From contig CAZGAQ010000011.1 of the NCBI GenBank assembly GCA_964523405.1, positions 1-64,000 on the forward strand: DNA of 64,000 nt, written 5' to 3'. Shown here piece after piece: positions 45,196-54,595 of this stretch (the stretch's first letter is position 1; each line of letters opens with the position of its first letter). The position numbers and the translations under genes were made by a program. This DNA is from CAZGAQ01 sp964523405 (lineage in GTDB: Bacteria > Planctomycetota > Phycisphaerae > UBA1845 > Fen-1342). The notes below the pieces were generated by a model that saw nothing but the letters and a program-made list of their open reading frames with translations, did not search any database and was not told the DNA's origin.

Positions 45196-46965
45196 TTACG
45201 CCACGATGCTGACGGCGCGGCGGCGCGAAGAGGCGCGGCGGATGGCGGGGAACACGAAGCGCTCGGCGACCACGTCCCAGCTCATGTGCTTGGCCAGTTC
45301 GTAGCCGGACCGGATGAGCTTCTCCTCTTCGGCGCGGTCCTGCGGGAGGCGTTTGAGCAATTGCTCCGCGAGCTGGTCGGCCAGCTTCACTTCGACCTCG
45401 CGGCGTTCGTCCAGGCCGATTGCCAGCGATTCCTTGACGGAGCGCGGCTTGCGCACGCCGTCGATGTAGTTCGCCAACAGGACGTTCGGCGTGCGTTTGG
45501 CGCCGCAGGCCTGCTTGACGAACCCCGCGCAGCCGCAGGACGTGCTCACCAGGCAGATGCCGCCATAGGTCAGCGGCTCCAGCGGGGAAATCCCAAACGG
45601 CTCGTACAGGCTCAGGCCGAACTCCGCGTCACTGGCCCGCCGCAAGTCGAGAAACTCCAGGTCTTCCGGGACGCGCAGACCCGCCCGGGCGCGGTCGAAC
45701 CCGAACTGGTTGACATAGATCAGCTTGACGCTGCGGGCGCGCGCGTTGAAGGCCTGGACGCGCTGGTAAAACGCGGCTTCGCCGCCGGTCAGGTCGGGCG
45801 GGCCCTCGCGGTGGGCCAGCGGCCAGTCCCAGGCCAGCTCCATGTGCAAAATGTCCGCGACCGGCCGGCGCGGCAGCTCGGTCGAGAGGATGAGCATCAC
45901 GGCGGTTTGCCGCCGCGCATGCAGTTGCGCATCCAGCGCGAGCAGCACGTCGATGTCGCGCCACATGGCCTTGCTGGGGGCCAGGCGGGTGACGTGGGTG
46001 AAGATCAGGTCGGGCTGCCAGCTCAGCAGGGTCTGGCAGTATTTCCGTACACGCTGGCGGCTGGCCTGGCGGGCGTCGTAATCCACCTGCCCGACGGGCA
46101 CGCCGTTGTAGCACAGCGTGATGTCGCTCGTCTCGAAATCGGGATCGAGGAACAGCAGTTCCTGTTGCACGTGGTGGCCGACCGCCAGCAGCGCGTCGCA
46201 GTGATGGGCCGCGCGGACGACGGCATGCTTGTGGTAGTCGTCCTGCGGGCCGAAGACCTCATCGATGTAGATGCCGCCGGCGCGCGCCGTGTGGAGTGCG
46301 TTGTAGAACATCACGTCGTGGCCGGGGTGCGCCTCGACGATGCGACGGATGGGGGCGACCTCGTGCGCGTAGAACAGTGTCCGGTAGCGCGCCGGGCAGT
46401 AGCTCTGCAGAGCCAGCGCCGCGGGCACGCCCATGAACTCATGTGCGAACACCGCTGCGGGAGCCTGCTCCTCACCGAGGCGCATGGCCTCGAGGGCGCT
46501 GACGGCGGGGCCGGCGAGCTGCACGTATTGCTCGTATTCCCAGATGTGCTGGTAGCGATCCGAGCGGATACCGAAGCGGTGGTAGAGCAGCCCTTTGACG
46601 TCGTTCAGACGCTGCGCGTAGATGCCACGCAGATCGATCAGCAGCACCTCGCAGATGGTGCGGCGCCGCGAAGGTTCATCCTCCAGCGGGCGGCGACCGT
46701 AGACGAGATGCACGCCCCATTCACGCTCGATGCGGCGGAAGGCGCTGGCATAGGGGCCGTCGCCGATGCCGTCCAGCGAGGAATACTCGATGACCCCGCC
46801 GGGGCCGAAGCGTTCGGTGTTTTCGGGATAGAACAGGGGACACACGAGGACCGTGCGGCCGATGTTGTCGCGATAGGGGCGGCTATTGATCAGCCCTTCG
46901 AGGACCGTCCCAATGCCGCCGACCTTGTAGACGGCCTCGTGCGTGACGTGGATCGCGTTAAACAC
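45196..46965 (-). CDS. Glycogen-synthase-like glycosyltransferase
   Basis: 589 residues, GT-B. It opens VTHEAVYKVGGIGTVLEG, the KVGG loop of starch/glycogen synthases that contacts the sugar nucleotide. HEFMGVPAALAL and ITLCYNGVPVGQV follow, and the C-terminal donor site reads LSLYEPFGISPLEPLTYGGICLV. This resembles eukaryote-type glycogen synthase-like proteins in bacteria more than GlgA. It could make glycogen or another alpha-glucan; no glgB/glgC in the window. Confidence 0.82.
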   Translation of the reverse strand: MFNAIHVTHEAVYKVGGIGTVLEGLINSRPYRDNIGRTVLVCPLFYPENTERFGPGGVIEYSSLDGIGDGPYASAFRRIEREWGVHLVYGRRPLEDEPSRRRTICEVLLIDLRGIYAQRLNDVKGLLYHRFGIRSDRYQHIWEYEQYVQLAGPAVSALEAMRLGEEQAPAAVFAHEFMGVPAALALQSYCPARYRTLFYAHEVAPIRRIVEAHPGHDVMFYNALHTARAGGIYIDEVFGPQDDYHKHAVVRAAHHCDALLAVGHHVQQELLFLDPDFETSDITLCYNGVPVGQVDYDARQASRQRVRKYCQTLLSWQPDLIFTHVTRLAPSKAMWRDIDVLLALDAQLHARRQTAVMLILSTELPRRPVADILHMELAWDWPLAHREGPPDLTGGEAAFYQRVQAFNARARSVKLIYVNQFGFDRARAGLRVPEDLEFLDLRRASDAEFGLSLYEPFGISPLEPLTYGGICLVSTSCGCAGFVKQACGAKRTPNVLLANYIDGVRKPRSVKESLAIGLDERREVEVKLADQLAEQLLKRLPQDRAEEEKLIRSGYELAKHMSWDVVAERFVFPAIRRASSRRRAVSIVA

Positions 46966-47081
46966 CGTACTCCACCTGGGCGACTTCCATACTTAAGATC
47001 GACCCATAAAGGCGGCACTTGAGTAAGGCGCGCACGGATTATGGGGCCCAGCGCCGCGGCCGCGCACAGAAACGGCGCGCC

Positions 47082-47120
47082 ACCGTGGCACTGCTTCCCC
47101 GGGGGAGCAGGCTCCACGGT
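47082..47120 (-). terminator. Long hairpin downstream of rpsT
   Basis: Outer 7-bp arms (47082-47088 with 47114-47120) enclose a nearly perfect 10-bp inner arm pair (47091-47100 with 47101-47110). It is about 35 bp past the rpsT stop, followed on the minus strand by GTTTCTG only. Terminator or processing structure. Confidence 0.4.
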
Positions 47121-47153
47121 CCCGGCGCGCCGGTCCGGCAGGCGCGAGCCGCG

Positions 47154-47438
47154 TCAGGCGGTGGGTTTGGCCTGCTGCTTGAGCGCATTGACACGTTTGG
47201 CCATGCGGCTCTTGCGCCGGGCCGCGGCGTTGCGGTGCAGCGTGCCGTGGTTGGCCGCGCGATCGAGGGACTTCACGGCGGTGGTGCAGGCGGCCTCGAC
47301 CTCGGCCAGGTTGCCCTTCTGGAAGGCGTCCTGCACCTTGCGGAGCTTGCCTTTGAGCGCCGTGGCCCGGGTCTTGTTCAAGGCCCGGCGCTTGACGTTC
47401 TGGCGAATGCGTTTCTTGGCGGAAAGTGAGTGAGCCAC
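47154..47438 (-). CDS. rpsT: 30S ribosomal protein S20
   Basis: 94 residues. Full-length S20: MAHSLSAKKRIRQN at the start, KGNLAEVEAACTTAVKSLDRAANHGTLH in the middle and a Lys/Arg-rich helical end. Binds 16S rRNA early in assembly. Transcribed alone between a TPR gene and a glycosyltransferase; a GGGAGAACG site precedes the ATG. Confidence 0.97.
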   Translation of the reverse strand: MAHSLSAKKRIRQNVKRRALNKTRATALKGKLRKVQDAFQKGNLAEVEAACTTAVKSLDRAANHGTLHRNAAARRKSRMAKRVNALKQQAKPTA

Positions 47439-47507
47439 TACGTTCTCCCTTGATGAATCCCAATCCAGCCCGCTGCCGCAGCAGCCGGCGGGGCCAGGCC
47501 CGCGGGC

Positions 47508-48965
47508 CTAACCCAGTTCCTCGAGTTCCTTGCGAGCCTCGCCCGCGCGATAATTGTAGTCCTGCCGCAGCAGGCGCCCGTACGCTTCCTTGGCTTCGTC
47601 GGATTTGCCGGCCGCCTTCAGAGAGCGTGCGAGCCAGAACACCAGTTCCTTGGACATGTCGTCCGTGAACTCGTATTTTGCCAGCGCCTCGCGCAGGACT
47701 TCGACGGCCTGCGCGGGGGCCTGCTTGTCATAAAACGCCCGGCCGAGCAGAAGCTGACAGCGGGTGCGGTAGCGCGGATCCTGTTGCGCGCTCTGCAGGA
47801 CGGGGATGGCCTCATCGTAGACGGCCGACTCGAACAGGGCCTGACCCAGCTTGTACTTATGGCGCAGATCGGTTGGGTACTTCTCGACGCGCTCGCGATA
47901 GATTTCGAGCATCGTCTCGCGCTGTTCCATGCCGGCGAGGCGCGCCTGCTGTTCGTCCTCCGACGCGCCTGTCTTCTTGGCCTTGGCCCGGAGCACGGCC
48001 GTCTTGCGACGCAGTTGCTGCAACCGGATGTCGTCGGCCTTCTGCTTGTAGCTGTAGTTGCGGGAGCGCCCGTACGCATCCGTCAGGACCTGGATGGCGA
48101 CGTCCTCTTCCTTCTTGCGCTCCGACTTCAGCAGCATTTCCACGTAGTTGTTGATTTTGGCGGGCGTATCACGATTGGCTTCGTAATCCTTGCGGGCCGC
48201 CGCGACCAGCGCCTCGAGCGACTCCTCGCTCTGGCGCATGCGCTCGGAGTCGTGCAGGAGTTTCTGCTTGTCGGCGTCGCGCAGCGAGTCGCGGAAATCC
48301 TCCGCCTGATCGTACTTGCCCTTGGCGATGGTCAGCCGGCCGGCCAGGTCGCGCAGCTCGTTGCGCAACGCGTCGTCGCCGGGGGAGCGGGCCATCAGGT
48401 AGTCCAGCGACTCCAGCGCCTGCGTCAGCAGCGCCGCTTCCGCCGCGCCGGCGTTGATCCCGGCGGCGTACTCGGCCGCCTCCACCAGCGCCTCGCGAAA
48501 CGCCTGGAAGCGCTGCCGGCTGGGCTTCTTGTCCTTTTTGAGCGCCTCCAGCACGACCGGCGCAGCCCACTGCAACGTCTCCAGGAAGCGGCCCTTGGCT
48601 GCGCTCTTGAGCAGGTTGTCCGCGTAGTCGGGGCTGTAGGGGTCCAGGGACAGCAGGTGCTCGGCATTCAGCATGTTGAGCTTCAAGTCTTTGCCGCTCA
48701 TGGATCTTTTCATCTTGTCCATGATGCCGGGCTTCTTCCCGCCCAACTGCTGCCGCTGGAGCGCGACCGAGCGCAGGGGCATGTGCCCCTCTTCGACGGC
48801 CTCGGGCCAATAGCCCAGGCCGTTGATGAAGCACTCGATGGCGTAGTCGTACTGGCGGAGTTCGCGGACATCCGCCGCCTTCTTGAACCACTGCCGGGCG
48901 CGCGTTTTGTCCGCGTCGGAGGTGGGTGGTGCAGTCTGGGACTGCGCTTTCTCCTGCTCTGCCAT
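47508..48965 (-). CDS. Soluble TPR-repeat protein
   Basis: 485 residues, no signal peptide. An N-terminal TPR (KKAADVRELRQYDYAIECFINGLGYWPEA), a long charged helical centre (residues 180-330, likely coiled coil), and C-terminal TPRs (LGQALFESAVYDEAIPVLQSA and following). It probably mediates protein assembly in the cytoplasm. No enzyme domain. Divergent from the uracil-DNA glycosylase gene, with the perfect palindrome of 49092-49123 between them. Confidence 0.78.
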   Translation of the reverse strand: MAEQEKAQSQTAPPTSDADKTRARQWFKKAADVRELRQYDYAIECFINGLGYWPEAVEEGHMPLRSVALQRQQLGGKKPGIMDKMKRSMSGKDLKLNMLNAEHLLSLDPYSPDYADNLLKSAAKGRFLETLQWAAPVVLEALKKDKKPSRQRFQAFREALVEAAEYAAGINAGAAEAALLTQALESLDYLMARSPGDDALRNELRDLAGRLTIAKGKYDQAEDFRDSLRDADKQKLLHDSERMRQSEESLEALVAAARKDYEANRDTPAKINNYVEMLLKSERKKEEDVAIQVLTDAYGRSRNYSYKQKADDIRLQQLRRKTAVLRAKAKKTGASEDEQQARLAGMEQRETMLEIYRERVEKYPTDLRHKYKLGQALFESAVYDEAIPVLQSAQQDPRYRTRCQLLLGRAFYDKQAPAQAVEVLREALAKYEFTDDMSKELVFWLARSLKAAGKSDEAKEAYGRLLRQDYNYRAGEARKELEELG

Positions 48966-49091
48966 CGCTGCTCTTCTCTGGACGCCCTGTAGGTGCCGAC
49001 TTCCGGGGAAACCGCCGGGCCGACCGCGCAGGCTATTCCGAGTCCGTCACTTATACCAGATTCGGCCAGCGAGGAAAAGCGCGCCGCTAGT

Positions 49092-49123
49092 CCCAATTGC
49101 CGCCCCGCGGGGCGGCAATTGGG
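49092..49123. repeat. 32-bp perfect palindrome in a divergent promoter region
   Basis: 49092-49107 is the exact reverse complement of 49108-49123 with no loop. It lies 127 bp from the TPR gene start and 55 bp from the glycosylase start. There is no T-run on either side, so it is not an ordinary terminator. Confidence 0.85.
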
Positions 49124-49177
49124 CCCGCCCGGGGGGTATTGCCAGCGCCGGCGACCGCCCGGATGATCCCGGGAATC

Positions 49178-49867
49178 ATGAAGAAAGAAGGCCCGCTGCC
49201 GCCCCCCGCGTGGTTCACCCGCCAGAACGCCCGCGTCACGGCCTGCCGCCGCTGCCCGCGCCTGCGCGAGCACACCGCGCGCGTGGCAGCCGAGAAGCGG
49301 GCGGCCTACCGTGACGAGACGTACTGGGGGCGGCCCGTGCCGAACTTCGGGGACCCCAGGGCCCGGTTCGTCGTCGTCGGGCTGGCCCCGGGGGCGCACG
49401 GGGCCAACCGGACCGGGCGGCTGTTTACCGGGGACCGCAGCGGGGACTGGCTGTTCCGGGCGCTGCACCGGGCGGGGTTCGCCAACCAGCCGACCTCGAC
49501 GCGCGCGGATGATGGGCTCGTGCTAACGAACTGCCTGATCACGGCCGCCGCCCGCTGCGCTCCGCCGGACAACAAGCCGACCCGGGCAGAGGTCGACAAC
49601 TGCTCCCCGTACCTGGCGGAGACCTTGACCCAGACGCCTTGGCGTGTGCTTGTGGCGCTGGGACACCTGGCCTGGACGCAGGTGGGTCGGCACTTGACCG
49701 TCCGACTGGCACGCTTCGGCCACGGCCGTGAGCAGATGCTGAACGACGGGCGCGTGCTCCTGGCGTCCTATCACCCGAGCCAGCAGAACACGTTTACCGG
49801 GCGGTTGACGGAACTCATGTTTGACCAGGTATTTGCGCGCGTGAGCGAACTCGTGGCGAAGGCTTGA
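49178..49867 (+). CDS. Type 5 uracil-DNA glycosylase (UDGb)
   Basis: 229 residues. Iron-sulfur ligands begin with CRRCPRLREH. Motif A reads GLAPGAHGANRTGRLFTGDRSG, the UDGb form with Ala in place of the usual catalytic Asp or Asn; the C-terminal motif reads SYHPSQQNTFTGRLT. UDGb removes uracil and other deaminated bases. ATG 49178 is selected; ATG 49163 in the same frame is possible. Useful in a GC-rich genome where cytosine deamination is frequent. Confidence 0.92.
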   Translation: MKKEGPLPPPAWFTRQNARVTACRRCPRLREHTARVAAEKRAAYRDETYWGRPVPNFGDPRARFVVVGLAPGAHGANRTGRLFTGDRSGDWLFRALHRAGFANQPTSTRADDGLVLTNCLITAAARCAPPDNKPTRAEVDNCSPYLAETLTQTPWRVLVALGHLAWTQVGRHLTVRLARFGHGREQMLNDGRVLLASYHPSQQNTFTGRLTELMFDQVFARVSELVAKA

Positions 49868-49932
49868 TCGGCCGTGTGGCGCGGGGGCGCCGTGGCCAGC
49901 CGGTCGCTCGTACCGCGGGGAGCAATGCGGCG

Positions 49933-51654
49933 CTATTCCGCGCCGCTCCCGGCGGTCGCCTTCTCAAAGGCTTTGATGAGGCGCTTGAGCGGGGCGCTGG
50001 GCACGAAGATCTCGGAGCGCACCGCGCTCGGCTCCAGATAGAGGGCCAAGCCGGCGAGCGGTCCGGGCTGGTCACCGATGTCCAACGGGGGAAACGGCAC
50101 GCCCAGTTCCTGCACCATCGTGCCGATGGCTTTGCAGAGGGGCGGCAGGTCGATCAGCAGGCAGAACTGCGGGTGCGGGGTCAGCGTTTCGAAGAGGCTG
50201 AGGACGCGCGGATCGCGGCTGAACTGGGGCGCGTCCTTCGCGAGGCTGCGCGCGAGCATTTCGCGAGCGGCCTCACGCGCGCCGAGGGCATACGCCACGC
50301 CTTCCGGATGCGGTGCCATGTAGAGGGTGGCATCCTCGCCGTACACAGCCTGCAGCATCGGTTGTGCCGGCGAGTTGCGGTCGAATACGAAGCGGTAGAC
50401 CTGCGCTTCGGCGCCACTGACCTGCTCGGTGTCGCACTTCACCGTGGTGGACGGCAGGTTGCCCCAGGCGTTCATGATGTCCGGGCAGATCTCGAACATC
50501 TCGCGCATGTCCTTCATCACCGCCGCCCCTTCGGCAGTCAGGTACACCCCGGCGAACTGCATGCCCTGCCCCTTGCCGCCGACGTTGAAGCTGCCGTTGT
50601 AGCCCGGCATCTTGCGGTGCAGCGCGGCGCTGCGCGCCATGGCCGCCTCGAACTTCTCGTCGCCGACGCGATCCTTGAGCAAGTCGGTCCGCAGAATCGC
50701 CTTGAGCATCAGCTCTTCGAGGGTCTCGGTATTGGCGGGGAGCTCCCACTCCGCTCCGAAGACGAGCGCCCCGCCCGTCGGCAGGCCGCGGAGCAGGTCG
50801 CGCTGGACGGGGCGCACATCCTTGAGGTAGCGCGCGACGCTCCCGTCGGGCTGAACCGTCACGCGGTCCTGGAACAGCACGCCGCGCTCGTCGACGCGGA
50901 GGGTGGCGGCGTAGCTGCGGGTCTCCTTCACCAGCTTGCCGAACTGCTCGAAGAACCACTTCCAGAACTGCAACCCGGTCTCGGCTTCGGGGCCCGCGGC
51001 GGCCATCCCCATGTACGCCGTCTGCGAGATCGTGTCGAGCTGCTGCTGCAGCCACTCCTGCCACGGCGGCACGTCGACCAGCAGGAGGCAATGATGCTGG
51101 TTGAGCCACGACCCGGGCAGGGCCGAGACTCGGCGGGCCTGCTGGCCGGTGCTGCGGAAGGCCCGCTGGAACTGCGTGCGCTCGCGCGTGATCACAGCCA
51201 CCTTCTCCCGCGTGATCGCGAGGAAGCCGCGCTCGCCGAGCTCAAACTGCGTGACGCCATCCGCCAGCTCCGTCGGTTTGCTGGTGGCCGCCAGCGTCTC
51301 GACGTCGCCTGCCAGTCCCAGGAGCAGTGGCTCGGACTGCTGGGCCGACAGCGCCAGCACGAACGGGCCGCGCGCGGCGAGCGTGCCGGCATGGCGCCCC
51401 AGCGGCTCCTCCAGTATGTCCGCCGTGGTCAGCTTGGTCAGATCTTCAACCCCCAGCGCCTTGCCGAAGCCGGTCAGCCCGTCCACCAGGCGTTCCAGGC
51501 TGGGCACGACCACGAGCAGATGGGTGTCGTCCGGGACGTACTGCAGCACCCGGCTCAACTCGGCCGGCAACGTCGTCGGCTGCGATGCCGTCGACTGCGC
51601 GGGTGCGGGCGCCAGCGCGGTGGCCAGCAGGACGAAAGCGAGTACGCGGCGCAT
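49933..51654 (-). CDS. Exported protein of unknown function, 573 residues
   Basis: ATG with AAGGAG upstream. Signal peptide MRRVLAFVLLATALAPAPA. The mature part begins with a segment rich in hydrophobic strands (LQYVPDDTHLLVVVPSLERLVDGL) typical of DUF3352-like periplasmic proteins that are common in planctomycetes; several repeats of strand-helix units follow. No Cys-rich or catalytic signature. It is the only gene between the glycosylase and the GGHG-repeat protein. Confidence 0.7.
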   Translation of the reverse strand: MRRVLAFVLLATALAPAPAQSTASQPTTLPAELSRVLQYVPDDTHLLVVVPSLERLVDGLTGFGKALGVEDLTKLTTADILEEPLGRHAGTLAARGPFVLALSAQQSEPLLLGLAGDVETLAATSKPTELADGVTQFELGERGFLAITREKVAVITRERTQFQRAFRSTGQQARRVSALPGSWLNQHHCLLLVDVPPWQEWLQQQLDTISQTAYMGMAAAGPEAETGLQFWKWFFEQFGKLVKETRSYAATLRVDERGVLFQDRVTVQPDGSVARYLKDVRPVQRDLLRGLPTGGALVFGAEWELPANTETLEELMLKAILRTDLLKDRVGDEKFEAAMARSAALHRKMPGYNGSFNVGGKGQGMQFAGVYLTAEGAAVMKDMREMFEICPDIMNAWGNLPSTTVKCDTEQVSGAEAQVYRFVFDRNSPAQPMLQAVYGEDATLYMAPHPEGVAYALGAREAAREMLARSLAKDAPQFSRDPRVLSLFETLTPHPQFCLLIDLPPLCKAIGTMVQELGVPFPPLDIGDQPGPLAGLALYLEPSAVRSEIFVPSAPLKRLIKAFEKATAGSGAE

Positions 51655-51940
51655 CGCGAGTCTCCTTGCACGACTTCGGCGCGGCCCGCCCGGTGACCGC
51701 AGTCCCTTCAGGATTAAATCGCCCGCCCGGCCGCGTGTCGAATCGCCAACACAACTTCCGACAGCGCCGCTCGTTGCCGCGGATCCGCGGGCAATGGCGG
51801 TGACCCCGAAAAGAAGACGCCCGGGCGGCAAGTACAGCGTCTGCCCAACTGCAGGCGCGCTGGCGGTCTGCCGATGCTACCCGCAGCGGTGTGGCCTGGA
51901 CGCATCGGCTGCGCCTACGCTGCCCAATGTCGGATAAAAC

Positions 51941-52810
51941 ATGGCCGTCGCGGACACCGACAAGATTGTCACGGAGGCGGAGATTCAGGCCGCGCTCGCC
52001 GAGGCCGAAGCCAGCTCCGCCATCCCGAGCCTGGACGACACGCCTGTCGAGTTCGTGCCGGTTCCGACCGGGCCCGAATTGCGGCCGATTCCACGCGACC
52101 CGCTGCCGGCGGCTACCCCGCCACCGGCGGCGCCGCCCCCGCCCGCCGCCGCCGCGCCCCCGCCCGCACGTGAGAAGGCCCCGTTGGCCGAGGCGGCTTC
52201 GGCGGTTCCCAGCGGTCCCGGCGTGCTCTACCGGATCGTGGAGAGCGTGCTCATCGCCGTCAACTGGCCGTTTGCCTGGCTGGGGGCCGGTGGCCGCAAG
52301 TGGTTGGGACTGATGGGAGGAGTAACGCTCGTCATGTCTGGCACCGCGGTGTTCCTGCTGCCGCGGCTGTTTCCGCATCGGGACGCGATCACGGCGCTCA
52401 GCGAGCGCGTCAGTGACGTTCAGGCGGGCAAGCTGCACAAGGCGCCGGAAGAGAGCAAGGAAAAGCGGGCCGCGGGGGGCGGACATGGCGGAGAGGCCAC
52501 GGAGGAGAAGGGTAAGGAGGGCGGCGAGAAGGGCCAGGAAAGCGGCGGACATGGGGAGCCAAGCAAGGCGGCCGGGGGCCACGGGCAGAAGAGCGCCAAG
52601 GAGAAAGCAGCCCCGGAACACGGTGCGGCGAAGGAATCCGGCGGACACGGAGGGGCTGAGAAGCCGGGCGGCCACGGCAAGACGGAGTCGAAGGGCGGCA
52701 AGGAGAAACCGGCCAAGGACGCGGGCGGTGGGCATGGGGGCGGCGAAAAGGAGCAATCCAAGAAAGGTGAGAAGTCGAAGGGCGGAGGCGAGGAGAAGCC
52801 GAAGCACTGA
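51941..52810 (+). CDS. Membrane protein with His/Gly/Lys/Glu-rich repeat tail
   Basis: 289 residues. Residues 1-50 are acidic, 50-75 Ala/Pro-rich, and one membrane helix lies near 122-142 (GLMGGVTLVMSGTAVFLLP). After residue 165 the protein is low complexity, with about nine GGHG or SGGHG/GGGHG units separated by Lys/Glu-rich blocks. Repeated His in a Gly context suggests metal binding (Ni, Zn, Cu or Co), though it could simply be a disordered spacer. No ribosome site is obvious. Divergent from the exported protein. Confidence 0.65.
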   Translation: MAVADTDKIVTEAEIQAALAEAEASSAIPSLDDTPVEFVPVPTGPELRPIPRDPLPAATPPPAAPPPPAAAAPPPAREKAPLAEAASAVPSGPGVLYRIVESVLIAVNWPFAWLGAGGRKWLGLMGGVTLVMSGTAVFLLPRLFPHRDAITALSERVSDVQAGKLHKAPEESKEKRAAGGGHGGEATEEKGKEGGEKGQESGGHGEPSKAAGGHGQKSAKEKAAPEHGAAKESGGHGGAEKPGGHGKTESKGGKEKPAKDAGGGHGGGEKEQSKKGEKSKGGGEEKPKH

Positions 52811-52906
52811 CGGGGGCGGCACGGGGGTACGGCTGCGACGGGGGGGTGTGCCGCGCGGGGCGACACACCCGACCGCCGGGGTTGCTTCCATCGGGGCCGG
52901 CCGGCG

Positions 52907-54352
52907 CTAGTGCGGGGCTGCGGCGGTGTCGGGTGCCGCGGTCTCGGTCGGCGCGGACTTGTCAAACAGGCGGATCTTTCGCCACGCGCCGCGATTCCAG
53001 CGCCACCACAATGCAATGCCGACGAGGATGATGTACACCGTGCACATCAGCCACGGGCCGTTGAGTCCCAGGGCCGGCACGTAGGCCGCCATGAGCAGGC
53101 CGCCGGTCACGAACACGCCCCAGCAGACCACGGCCATGAGGATCGCTGGCCAGCGCGTATCGCCGGCACCGCGGAGGGCGTTCATGAAGGTGATGCCCAT
53201 CGCGTCGAACACCTGGAAGATGGCGGCCCAGATCAGCACGAAGCCGCCGGCTGTGATCACCACCGGATCCGCGTTGAACAGACGGACGAGGGGGTGGCGC
53301 AGGGCGAAGAACAGCACGCCAACCACGCCCATATAGAGCATGTTCAGCTTGAGCCCGGTTATCGACCGCTCCATGGCGCGATCCGGCCGGTGCTCGCCGA
53401 CCGCGAAGCCGACCTGCGAGCACAGAGCGATGCCCACGCCGACGGCCGGCATGAACGACAGGTGCATGAGCTGCAGGCCGATGTTCGTGGCGGCCATGGC
53501 GGTCGTGCCGAAAGCCGGCATGATGAAGCCGAGGAACGCGATCCACGAGCCCAGGTCGACCAACCACTGCAGGCCGGTGGGCATACCGATCTTGAGAATC
53601 TGGCGCAAGCGCTGCGGATGCGGCCGTAGCGTGCCGCGTGTGTGGTACCGCTCGTGGAGCCGCGCATCGAGGGCGGCATAGATCAGGATCGCCACGCGCA
53701 CGCACCAGCCGATGACCGTGGCGAGTGCGGCGCCGCCCATGCCCATGGTGGGCAGGCCCCAGTGGCCGAAGATCAGCAGCCAGTTGCCGAATCCGTTCAC
53801 CGCCAGGGCCACGAGCGCGGCGATGAACGGCACGCGGGGCTTCTGAATGCCGTTGAACAGGCCTTCGAGGCCGACGACGAAGATGGTTGGCGCCACGCCC
53901 CACAGGGCGATGCGCACATAGTCGAGCTCGAGTTGGATCGTCTCCTGCGGATGTCGCGCGAACGTTGCGACGGCGGTGAACCACCAGTCGGCCGTCAGAG
54001 CGAACGGCGCGATGAGAATGCCTGCCGCCAGCGACAGATACAGGCTCTGCCAGGCGTAGCTGCCGGCGACGTGCGGTTCGCCGCGGCCATCGGCCTGCGA
54101 GACGAAAGTCTGCACGGACGTGGCGATGCCCGAGCCGAAGCACCCGACGGCAAATACGAACAGGCTGGCCGGGGAGACGGCGGCCTGGGCCACGGTGCCC
54201 AGTTGGGAGACCATGACAAAGTCGACGAACCCCATCAGCATGCGCGTGACGGTCATGCCGATGATGGGCAAGGCGAGGATGAGCAGAGCCAGCATCGGGC
54301 CATGGCGCGACTCGCGGCGCGCGTAGGCCAGGGCGGGGAGCGGTTCAGACAC
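52907..54352 (-). CDS. MATE-family efflux transporter
   Basis: 481 residues, twelve helices in two MatE halves (GMTVTRMLMGFVDFVMVSQLGTVAQAAVSP at the start; GLQWLVDLGSWIAFLGF at the start of the second half). Exports drugs or metabolites by Na+ or H+ antiport. GTG 54352 is selected, with AGGAA 8 bases upstream; a longer frame from 54403 would run through a transcription terminator and is unlikely. Confidence 0.9.
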   Translation of the reverse strand: MSEPLPALAYARRESRHGPMLALLILALPIIGMTVTRMLMGFVDFVMVSQLGTVAQAAVSPASLFVFAVGCFGSGIATSVQTFVSQADGRGEPHVAGSYAWQSLYLSLAAGILIAPFALTADWWFTAVATFARHPQETIQLELDYVRIALWGVAPTIFVVGLEGLFNGIQKPRVPFIAALVALAVNGFGNWLLIFGHWGLPTMGMGGAALATVIGWCVRVAILIYAALDARLHERYHTRGTLRPHPQRLRQILKIGMPTGLQWLVDLGSWIAFLGFIMPAFGTTAMAATNIGLQLMHLSFMPAVGVGIALCSQVGFAVGEHRPDRAMERSITGLKLNMLYMGVVGVLFFALRHPLVRLFNADPVVITAGGFVLIWAAIFQVFDAMGITFMNALRGAGDTRWPAILMAVVCWGVFVTGGLLMAAYVPALGLNGPWLMCTVYIILVGIALWWRWNRGAWRKIRLFDKSAPTETAAPDTAAAPH

Positions 54353-54381
54353 GAGCGTATTCCTGTTCTGCCGCGTGGCGG

Positions 54382-54420
54382 CAACAAAAAACCCTGGAGC
54401 CACAGGGGACGCCAGGGTTC
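54382..54420 (-). terminator. Strong intrinsic terminator, minus strand
   Basis: 8-bp stem (54390-54397 with 54412-54419) with a 14-nt loop, followed on the minus strand by a T-run (TTTTTGTTG). It stands between the small unit at 54448-54595 and the MATE gene. Confidence 0.8.
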
Positions 54421-54447
54421 GATTTCGCAGCGATTGACAGCCAACTG

Positions 54448-54513
54448 CTACGGCGAGAGCAACCCCGGCCGACCCGTTTGCGGGTCAACGATGTTCAAGA
54501 TGGGGTCAGGCAT
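54448..54513 (-). CDS. Candidate 21-residue peptide in an independent small transcript
   Basis: ATG 54513 with GGGAG 7 bases upstream; the peptide is MPDPILNIVDPQTGRPGLLSP. It is flanked by a consensus-like promoter 54 bp upstream and a strong terminator 28 bp downstream, so the whole unit (about 180 nt) stands alone. A GACCC/GGGTC hairpin lies inside the frame. It could be a short peptide gene, a leader, or a small RNA in which the frame is incidental. No family recognised. Confidence 0.4.
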   Translation of the reverse strand: MPDPILNIVDPQTGRPGLLSP

Positions 54514-54566
54514 TGATGCTCTCCCGCCGCGGATACGTCTGCGGCATGAATACTCGAGACGCGGGC

Positions 54567-54595
54567 AGTATCGCTGGGCGCGGCACCAAAGTCAA
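54567..54595 (-). promoter_or_regulatory. Sigma70-like promoter of the small unit
   Basis: On the minus strand TTGACT (54595-54590), 17 bp, GATACT (54572-54567). Start of transcription expected near 54560. Confidence 0.5.

Noticed and set aside
54253..54444. 63-codon minus-strand frame running into the MATE gene
   Set aside because: It spans an intrinsic terminator and lies upstream of the better GTG start at 54352.
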